Below are positions 10,440 to 18,830 of a stretch of DNA of 64,000 bases, one piece after another. The translations under genes and the position numbers were made by a program. This stretch comes from Camellia lanceoleosa. Its lineage: Eukaryota; Streptophyta; Magnoliopsida; Ericales; Theaceae. Where the stretch lies: positions 155,626,246 through 155,690,245 of the forward strand of contig CM045763.1 in the NCBI GenBank assembly GCA_025200525.1, written 5' to 3'. The first letter of the stretch is position 1, and each line of letters opens with the position of its first letter. Under the pieces are notes generated by a model that was not told where the DNA came from, made no database searches, and worked only from the letters and a program-made list of their open reading frames with translations.

Positions 10440-11410
10440 AATGTTTTGATAAAGCCTTCAGATTCGAAGCGCCCTTCGTGGATTTCACGATTGGCCAAAT
10501 AAAGTCTCCGAATTCGGAGCCCCCTCGGCGCATGACGCCTTTGGGCCAATAAAGCCTCCAGATTCAGAGCGCCCTTCGTGGATTTCATGATTGGCCAAAT
10601 AAAGTCTCCGAATTCAGAGCCCCCTCAACGCATGACGCCTTTGGGCCGATAAAACCTCCAGATTCGGAGCGCCCTTCGTGGATGTCATGATTGGCCAAAT
10701 AAAGCCTTCGGATTCGGAGCCCCCTCAGCGTATGACGCTTTTGGGCTGCTAAAGCCTCCGGATTCGGAGCGCCCTTCGTGGATTCAAGATTGGTCAAATA
10801 GTCTACGAATTCGGAGCCCCCCTCGGCGCCTGACGCCTTTGGGCCGATAAAGTCTCCAGATTTGGAGCGCCCTTCGTGGATGGCACGATTGGCCAAATAA
10901 AGTCTCCGAATTCAGAGCGCCCTTGGCGCATGACGTCTTTAGGCCGATAAAGCCTCCGGATTCGGAGCGCCCTTCGTGGATGGCACGATTGGCCAAATAA
11001 AGTCTCCGAATTCGGATCTCCCTCGGCACATGACGCCTTTGGGCCGATAAAGCCTCCGGATTCGGAGTGTCCTTCGTGGATTTCACGATTGGCCAAATAG
11101 TCTTCGAATTCAGAACCCCCTCGGCGCATGATGCCTTTGGACCGATAAAGACTCCGGATTCAGAGTGCCCTTCGTGGATGTCACGATTGACCAAATAAAG
11201 TCTCCGAATTCGGAGCCCCCTCGGCGCATGACGCCTTTGGGCCGATAAAGCCTCCGGATTCGGAGTGCCCTTCGTGGATGTCACGATTGGCCAGTCTCCG
11301 AATTTGGAGCCCCCTCAGCGTATGATGCCTTTGGGCCGATAAAGCCTCCTGATTTGGAGCGCCCGTCGTGGACATAACGATTGGACGTCTCCGAATTCAG
11401 AGACCCATTA
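10440..11410 (+). repeat. Tandem array 1: about ten copies of a 100-bp unit
   Basis: The word gcccttcgtg recurs at about 10471, 10571, 10671, 10771, 10869, 10969, 11069, 11167 and 11267, with a variant at 11361, giving units of 94 to 100 bp. Each unit holds two near-dyad halves around ccgaattcgg or ggattcggag and a gcatgacgcctttgggcc block. Because 100 is not a multiple of three, apparent minus-strand frames rotate through the array; I treat these frames as artefacts. The array lies directly after pol. Confidence 0.95.
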
Positions 11411-11661
11411 GTGCGTGGCACCTTACAAACGTGAAATGGGGAAGACCCTATAAGTGAAGGCTGAGACATCAAAACATTAAAAATAAAATAAAACATGTCG
11501 TATAAACGCATGGCAAAAACATGCCGTATAAATGCAGGCTGAAGCATGTGAACGTATAAAATAATTGAAAACACATGAAATAGAAAATGTACTATTATTC
11601 AATTGGATGAAAGTTACATGAATTTTTCATTACAACGCCTACAATGTCTACTTTTGTACTT

Positions 11662-12584
11662 TTATACGGCGTCTCCCTCATCGTCACTGTTTTCGATTTC
11701 AAAAGTGAAAAAGGAAAAATGATCACACTGGTATAGCGGCAACGCCGAATCAACACCCTTTGCTCGGAGAGCCTCTGCAGATTGAAGTGCCTCGATCCAA
11801 CCGTGCCTAAAGCCCCGTTTCTCGAATTGGCAGACCTCCTCTGCAAGTTTTTCTTTCGTTTTATCGATCCCAATCTTCCAGCCCGCATGCAAGCCTTGTT
11901 CATAACCCATGGTCCTCGCATTTTATACGGCAAACATGCTTGCTGTATCTCGGTCGGTGATGGCGTGACTTAACAGCCGTTGGGTCACCCTCTCCTCCAT
12001 AATCGGGTTAGATTGACCCGCTGCACGCGGCTCGGTGGCTTGAGCCTTCCTAAGCTCTTTAAGCTCACGCTCGGCTTTCTTCACGCGAGCCTCTAAACTG
12101 CGGATTCGTTCGTCCTTCTTCTCTCTATTTCATACGCGCCTTGCAGGTGCATGCTGACTTCGTAGGCGGTGTACAACCCCTTCACTGCCCCATGGTTACC
12201 TTCTCGAAATACTTCGAAATCTTGTCGTCTAACCATTGATTGCTGGACTTCCGGTGGAAAGATCTGTCGAGCGAACTCGACCGCTACACCCGGATCGTTA
12301 ACAATGGAATCCACCTCGATCATTGGTTTATTCTCCACGAAAACTGCAAAACTCAATGGTCGTGGCATAGCGTCTCGCTTCCTCGCTTGTCGCGGAGTTT
12401 TTTCTTTTCGGGGTGATTTGCTTCGACGACTTGGGGGCTGACGTTTTTCCCGTTCCTTTGACGACCTTCCTTCCGTGCGTGTAGGCTCGCTGCTGTGATT
12501 CATTGTAGTGTCTAGCTCAACCAACGTTCGTCCTTCTCCTCTGCTATTGAAGAACAGTCTGTTTGACATTCGCACTTGCCCCAA
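11662..12584 (-). pseudogene. Antisense gene B of the Tat element
   Basis: The minus-strand frame starts MGQVRMSNRLFF. It has a basic, Arg/Ser/Lys-rich segment (about residues 38-70), a globular-looking part (SFAVFVENKPMIEVDS to VFREGNHGAVKG), then a short charged coiled coil (RIRSLEARVKKAERELKEL, about 12050-12110). It ends with a tail containing FEKRGFRHGWIEALQSAE and an acidic end. One frame change near 12130 and one TAA near 11920 interrupt it. The tail resembles antisense gene A (FKNRGFKHGWLKAL), so the two may be paralogous. No function is known to me; extra antisense ORFs are known in Tat elements. It lies between the two tandem arrays. Confidence 0.6.
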
Positions 12585-12712
12585 GCTAGTTTAAATCGAG
12601 TCTGAATAAGAATAAGTGAAACCACTGGCGCGAACTCACCCCATTTATTCTTAATGTATGCAGCACCCCCGCAGTGACGCCATTAATGCCAGACGCCAAA
12701 AGCCAGACGCCG

Positions 12713-13316
12713 ATTGGATCATTCCATAAGCTAGTCATGTTCGGCTTATGAAGCTCATGCACTGGCTGGGGCAAGGGCATATTTATTAATCTGATCGGCC
12801 AAGTATCTAAACCCAACACCGATTGATCTATGCCACAGCCATTCCATGAACTTGTATTATTCGGCTTATGAAGCTTATGCACTGGCTGGGGCAAGGGCAG
12901 ATTTATTAATCTGATCGGCCAAGTATCTAAACCCAACACTGATTGATCTATGCCGCAGCCATTCTGTGAACTAGTATTATTCGGCTTATGAAGCTCATGT
13001 ACTGGCTGGGGTAAGGGCAGATTTATTAATCCGATCGACCAAGTATCTACACCCAACGCTGATTGATCTATGCCGCAGCCATTCCATGAATAGTATTATT
13101 CGGCTTATGAAGCTCATGCATTGGCTGGGGCAAGGGCAAATTTATTAATCTGATCGGCCAAGTATCTAAAACCAACGCCGATCGATCTATGCCGCAGCCA
13201 TTCCATGAACAAGTATTATTCGGCTTATGAAGCTCATGCACTGGCTGGGGCAAGGGCAGATTTATTAATCTGATCGGCCAAGTATCTAAACCCAATGCCG
13301 ATCAATTTTTTCCGTA
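12713..13316 (-). repeat. Tandem array 2: five copies of a 120-bp unit
   Basis: The word tcggcttatg recurs at 12741, 12861, 12981, 13100 and 13220, giving a 119 to 120-bp period. Because 120 is divisible by three, the minus strand stays open and repeats a 40-residue peptide with cores GLDTWPIRLINLPLP and VHELHKPNN. The array lies between antisense genes A and B. Whether it is translated is unknown; it may only be an untranslated spacer. The 13317-13599 stretch beyond it shows no gene. Confidence 0.9.
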
Positions 13317-13599
13317 GTCGCTTCATAAATGATGATAGTATTGAAAACAAAATGCAGCCATTTTACAATTGAGAGCAATACCATTCATTAATAACAAAAT
13401 TTACCATAAATAACAGCGATGTACAAGGAAAATTTTCATTAGTAAAATTAGGCACAGACTATAGCCATTTTACATGTGAAAGCTACTAGATAAAAAGCTA
13501 AATCAAAAATTATATTCAAAATCCTAAAACAAAAACTGTAACATGAAAAGCTGTAACATTACACTCAAAATCCTAAAACAAAAATTACTATTGCCCTCA

Positions 13600-15720
13600 T
13601 CAATCCTCAGAGTCAGACTCCAGCGGCTCAATATCCACTTGCTCATATGGAATTAACATAGCCAATGTCACATTAGCAACAGCAAGGGCCTTGAGCCAGC
13701 CGTGTTTGAATCCCCGATTCTTGAATTTGGGGACTTCTTCCACGTAATTGGCAAGGGCGGCGCTTTGCCCAGCTTCATACGCCTTCTTAGCCTCAGAATC
13801 GGCTACCTTTTTCGCCGCCTTTGATTTTGCTAAGTCCGCCTCAAGTTTGGCGATCGCCTCTTGGGCTAACTTGAGTGCAGCTTTACTTGCATTTGCTCTC
13901 TGCTCTGTAGCCAACCTGAGCCCGTCCGCATTTCTGGCCCTCTCTATCTCGGCCTTGCCCCTCGCACATTCCATCTTCGCCCTCAAGGCTTCGAACTCGG
14001 CCCTACTCCTTTGGTCTTCAACTTTCGTCTGTAAACAGCCAAGCTGTTCAACGGTGTCATGATGGCGACGACCCATCTTGGGTATCCTTCCAACCGTCTG
14101 CAAAACAGGAAATTAAAATGAAAACGGTATTTACATGAAATAAAAAGATAAGTCAAGATATATACCAAAGAGCCGATTGAGCGGCTAATGGTATCGCAAC
14201 CAGATCCGGCTCCGCTTGGAAAGCCGCCTTATCAGCCGGCAATGAGACGGACGTAGCCATGCTGAGTGCGACGGCGGGATCTTTAATGACTGAAGCATCA
14301 GAGAAGATCAGCGTGTTTTTTATCTTTGGTTGAACGACAAAAGGAACGATCATATCTGACTCCTCTAAATGAGGCCGTTTGTCAGCACGGTTCTCTTCTA
14401 AGCTGGCCTCGACCTCGACAGGATGTTTCTCTGCCCTTTGCTCGGACTCTTGATCGGCCTGCACGACCATAGCGGACTCGGCACTTTGGCTTTTTGCCAT
14501 TTCCTCAACAGGCAAGGGGGGCTGAGATTCGGCAACGGGCAGGGAAGGTTGAGATCCGGCGGCAGTTCGCACTTCGGATCGAATGGCCTCTGCTCTTCGC
14601 CGTGCGACCATTCTTTCCGCGTTTGCCTTCTTGGTGAGTTATGTGAGGCTTAACCCAGCCATGTCTTCGGTGTATGCACCGGGAAGATCCTCTAAACTGT
14701 TGAAAACGTCGTCGAATGGAAGGTCCCCTCAGCCCGAAGTAGATGGAGGGTCGGCTGAATTAAGGCCGGCCTCCTCAAAGGCCAACTTCAATGCCTCGTC
14801 TACCTTCGTTTCAGACTGATCTAACTCGGCGACCTCAGCTACTTCTGCCTGCTCTAAATCGGATCCCTCGAAACCAACTTGCCGCAAGTTTTTGAAGTCG
14901 GTCAAAATAAGAGCGATAAGAGACTCTTCACCCTTCGGAATTGGGATGTTTTCTGCCGTCGAGAAGGTGGTATAGGTCAGCTAGTAGCGAAGCAGAACGT
15001 GGGCCGCCCTCCCCTGTTTCTGAAGACTTGGACGGCCGAAATATCTGAGCGTGACTTTGATTTCTGAAAGAACGGCGTCGTCGGTTGAAGTCAGGACTTT
15101 CTTCAAATCATTTCTTGCACAAGCAAAACCATGAGGTCTCAGAAATGAAGCTTTATAGATATATAACAAATATATATATATATATATAACAATAATAAAC
15201 ACAAGAAGCTATACGACTACCTGGGTCACGCCTCCATCTAGGAATAGGGTCGAGGTGATCCTTGCCTTTGCCGAATTCCCAGTTGCCTTGGACAACGACC
15301 ATAACATCATCGACTCGCTTCCTAAAGCTGGAAAGCATAGTCATTAGCTGATGGTCGGTGTCCTTGGCCCTAAGGAAATAACGTCCTTGCTGACCAGAAG
15401 ACTTGGCCAAGGCATAACAATGCCGGATAGCTGGGATGCCGAGGTTAATCCTAAGGCGACAGTTTAGCTCTATAATCCCCATTACGATTCTAAAAAAGTT
15501 GACATTGGGTTGGGAAGGGATTAAACCACAATGGCAAAGCACAGCCCTAACGAATGGGTGAAGGGAGAAATGGACTCCACCCTCTGCGATTGATAGGAGA
15601 GGGAAGACAATGGTGGTTTCATTAGCCCTCTCCATATCGAGGGTGCCGTCCGTCACAAGTGATAGACGGACGTCATCAGGAATAGAGAAATGGCGTCGGA
15701 AGCCAGAAATTCAATCCGAG
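13600..15720 (-). pseudogene. Antisense gene A of the Tat element (spliced-looking)
   Basis: Three minus-strand blocks read as one gene. Block 1 (15720-15221) contains FPLLSIAEGGVHFSLHPFVRAV, close to the putative gypsy-type transposon (Transposase_28-like) domain found in plant genomes. Block 2 (15150-14166) is Pro/Glu/Ser-rich and low in complexity, with three in-frame stops. Block 3 (about 14097-13600) is a long Ala/Glu/Lys coiled coil ending FKNRGFKHGWLKALAVAN and an acidic tail EPLESDSED. GT-AG sites bound the gaps. The first junction keeps frame; the second, as simply drawn, makes a TGA, so an indel or another site is needed. It is transcribed opposite to gag-pol. Function unknown. Confidence 0.62.
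15151..15220 (-). other. Candidate intron 1 of antisense gene A
   Basis: On the minus strand, GACCCAG precedes GTAGTC and the segment ends CTATAAAG before CTTC, giving a 70-bp GT-AG intron that joins the two blocks in frame. It contains a TA repeat (about 15170-15188). A second candidate intron is 14098-14165 (68 bp, ending GTTTTGCAG). Confidence 0.5.
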
Positions 15721-16104
15721 GAGAGGAGATCTTTTAAATGTTTTGCCATTTCCTTCAGCCTATAGGAATATGCTAGGCCAAAAACAAAGCAGGAAAAAAG
15801 ATTCAAAGCTGAGAGGGAGAGAACTTACAAGAGATGAAGAGAAAGGTGAAGAAAAGGAAGTTGCAGAGGAAATTCATAAGACAGTCCAGCAACGAGCGTC
15901 TAAAAATGTGTATGTATTTGAAAAGACGTCAAGATTTTAAATCACAATAAATAGAAGTGTACGAAGGGGCGGAAAGTTGAAATGATAACCGAGAAGCGTG
16001 TGCTCAGACATCTGCGTTGGAATGAGGTCAGCCGCTGAATTTTGGCTCTAACTTTTTGAGTTCAAAACCAAACACTCCAACCAACTGTTGTTAGCGGAGT
16101 GCTT
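15721..16104 (-). promoter_or_regulatory. Non-coding stretch upstream of antisense gene A
   Basis: This lies between the 5' end of antisense gene A and the 3' polypurine tract. A short plus-strand frame at 15743-15940 looks like chance, being Lys/Glu-rich and without family features. If the antisense gene has its own promoter it should lie here or in the 3' LTR. I see no convincing TATA box, only the weak minus-strand tctatttattg near 15950. Confidence 0.35.
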
Positions 16105-16114
16105 AGGGGGCAAT
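16105..16114 (+). other. Tat element polypurine tract
   Basis: AGGGGGCAAT directly precedes the 3' LTR and would prime plus-strand DNA synthesis. Confidence 0.85.
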
Positions 16115-16546
16115 TGTGGGGGCCGAGATAATACTGGAAGTGGTAAATAGGCCGAATAGTCGAACTAGAAGTCAAAATATATAGCACTCGGCGTCGTCTC
16201 GCACGCTCAAATCCTGCCATGCTCGGCTATGTAGCCGGTTGAGCAAGGGACAGAGTGAAAAGCGGTTTGTTACGGAAGAAGTTGAATGTTGGATTGAAAG
16301 TGGGCCCAATCCCGAGGCCCAAGGAAGAAAATATACAAATAGAAGAACATCAGTCAGAAAGAAGTATGTGAGAACCATTACAGTTAACTTAAAATACAAG
16401 TAATTCAGAGAGTAGAGACTGACTTGCCCGTCGGAGTGCTAATTCCGGCACCACCGACCGGAGTGTTAATTCTTTTTCAGGTGGCTAGCTGAGGATCATG
16501 AGCATCCCCCAGGATCTGAAGAGTATTTCCAAACCACATCTCCACA
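16115..16546 (+). repeat. Tat element 3' LTR
   Basis: A 432-bp copy of 4489-4920, followed by the GTAGC duplication at 16547-16551. About 31 substitutions separate the pair by eye, of which about 26 are transitions. The palindrome CGGCTATATAGCCG of the 5' LTR is changed to CGGCTATGTAGCCG at 16224-16237. Confidence 0.96.
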
Positions 16547-16551
16547 GTAGC

Positions 16552-16755
16552 TATACACAATTCTCAATATCTAATTTATGAGGCCAACTTTATGAGACAA
16601 TTTCTCATTGAATTCTTAATGGTTTTTGATCATTTTTTTTATGGTGTAAAAGCCTTGTTACAAAGAATCTAAATCCATTTAATCTCACCTCAACCAATGG
16701 TTAGGACCTACTTTAATTTCACATTAAAGTTACCAAAAAACCATTTTTCCCAACA
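16552..16755 (-). repeat. Copia-2 3' LTR, proximal half
   Basis: The minus strand starts TGTTGGGAAAAATGG at 16755, immediately after a G-rich tract, and runs to the Tat insertion point. It continues at 4488. Confidence 0.75.
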
Positions 16756-16764
16756 ATCCCCCCC
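16756..16764 (-). other. Copia-2 polypurine tract
   Basis: The minus strand reads GGGGGGGAT directly before TGTTGGG, the usual copia arrangement. The stretch 16765-17313 between this tract and the end of pol is non-coding 3' sequence. Confidence 0.75.
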
Positions 16765-17313
16765 ATGAATAAAAATGGACCGAATAAAGAAAACGGACAA
16801 CATTTACAACAAAGATTCAGAGAGAGAGTACACAGATTAACCCTGCATTAGAAAAGGTAGCTATAAGCTTTGAACCTTTCGTAGTGAAAGCCTATTAGAT
16901 TTACTAGCTAACCAGTGAACGTGATGTCTTGAATTGTTCTGCTGTTTGTATAAACCGAGATAATAGACCTCATATAGGAGTTAGTCCGACCATTGTTCTT
17001 GTTCTCACTTGTGTGTCTGATATGGCCCTGGAACATTAGCCTGGTTCAGTGAGTAACTTTAAAGAATTCGACCTTCCCAATTCTTAAAGAAGTAGCCCCA
17101 CTTCGCACTCATATAAGTGACCTATATAAGGTATCTCTTTATACCACGGTTGATTATTCAAATCACTTAGGTCATTAAAAGAATTAGCTTAACCTTCCAA
17201 CCCCATATGATATTATTGTACAAAGGAATGGGCAAGATGATTTACTTCTTCAGTGACTCACCTGTTAATCGAAATTAGGTTGTCTCTTTGAACTTAGATC
17301 TTGGGATCTCCAG

Positions 17314-18830
17314 TCAACTAGGTTGGGTTTTCCGTTCCGGTAACATTACTAAAGGCCTTAACCCCATTCCTCTTGACGACATTTCTACTAACTCTTGAGT
17401 TAACCGTTTGGTTAGCAGATCCACAATGTTGTCCTTAAACTTTGCATAGTCTAGAGAGACAACTCCATTAAAGAGTAGTTGTTGTATGAAATTATGTCTA
17501 CAATGGATATGTCTGGACTTTCCATTATACATATGACTTTGTGCCCGTCCAATTGCCGATTGGCTATCACAATGAATATAGATAGCAGGCACAGGTTTCA
17601 GCCAACGTGGAATATCCTCAACAAATTGGTGAAGCCATTCAGATTCTTCGGTTATTTTATCCAAAGCAATAAACTTAGATTCCATTGTTAATCTCAATAT
17701 ATATGTTTGCTTGGAAGATTTCCAAGACAAGAGTGCCCCTTCGAGGGTAAATACATAACCACTAGTGGATTTGGAGTGTTTTATATCAGATATCCAATTA
17801 GCATCATTATACCCTTCTAGTACCGCTAGGTATCTGGTATAACGCAGCCCATAACCCTGGGTGTAGCGTAGATAACCTAACACCCGCATAATGCCTCTCC
17901 AATGAGTAGCATTAGGATTACTTGTGTATTTACTAAGCTTGCTAACCAAGTAGGCTATATCCGGCCTTGTACAACTTATCAGATACATCAAATTTTCAAT
18001 GACCTGAGAATATTCTAGCTGAGAGACATTCTCACCATTATTCTTGGTCAAATGTAGACTCACGTCTACATGTGTTCTAGACACACTTGTATCTGATTTA
18101 CCAAATTTCTCAAGTATCTTCTCAACATAGTGAGACTGAGAAAGTACAATACCACTAGATGTTCTGGTAATCTTATTACCTAGAATGACTTCTGCAAGGC
18201 CCATATCTTTTATGTCAAACTTAGAGTTTAACAACCTCTTTGTAGTTCGAACTATTTCATCATTACCACTAACAATGAGTATGTCATCTACGTATAGACA
18301 AAAAATGACATAACCTCTGTCAATGTCTTTAACATATACACACTTGTCACACTTATTGATTCTAAACCCATTTGATAACATAGCTTTGTCAAAGTTCTCA
18401 TGCCATGGCTTAGGCGCTTGTTTCAAACCATATAATGATTTGACAAGCTTATAGATTTTCTTATTTTTCCCTGGAGCTAAAAACCCTTTGGGTTGTTCCA
18501 TGTAGATTTCTTCATCTAAATCTCCATTTAAGAAAGCTATCTTTATATCCATTTGATGTATCTCTAGACCACGTAAAGCGGCTATTGCAATCACCCTGCG
18601 AATGGATGTAATCCTTGTCACAGGTGAATACGTATCAAAGTAATCTAGGCCTTTTCGTTACCTGTATCCTTTGATAACTAGCCTAGCTTTATACTTATCG
18701 ATTGACCCATCCACTTTCATTTTTCTTCTAGAGATCCACTAACTACCCAAGGGTTTACTGCGTAAGGGTAGATCAACCAACTCCCAAGAATGGTTTTGTA
18801 AGATAGAATCAATTTTACTATTAATTGCTT
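17314..18830 (-). pseudogene. pol: Copia-2 reverse transcriptase and RNase H
   Basis: A long minus-strand frame (17314-18621) covers most of RT and all of RNase [40 protein letters not shown], the catalytic [11 protein letters not shown] (about 18270-18305), then [20 protein letters not shown]. RNase H motifs follow: [30 protein letters not shown] and [11 protein letters not shown]. Upstream in the same direction are KARLVIKGY, then a stop (CAA to TAA type) and [13 protein letters not shown]. The active-site Asp pair is intact. Of the copia copies here, this domain is the best preserved. Confidence 0.9.

Larger units (their letters stand above)
4489..16546 (+). mobile_element. Complete Tat-type Ty3/gypsy retrotransposon with antisense genes (12.06 kb)
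   Basis: Two 432-bp LTRs start TGTGGGGGCC and end CATCTCCACA, flanked by the 5-bp duplication GTAGC at 4484-4488 and 16547-16551. Between them lie a primer site, gag, protease, RT, RNase H, a second RNase H, integrase, a 100-bp tandem array, antisense gene B, a 120-bp array, antisense gene A, a polypurine tract and the 3' LTR. RT before integrase marks gypsy. The second RNase H and the long 3' region with reverse-oriented ORFs mark the Tat lineage. By eye the LTRs differ at about 31 of 432 positions without indels. Gag and pol carry several stops, so this copy is not autonomous. Confidence 0.95.

Noticed and set aside
10585..11284. Several overlapping minus-strand frames rich in ANRDIHEGRSESG-type repeats
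   Set aside because: They come from the 100-bp array read in rotating frames; period not divisible by three, no start or splice logic.
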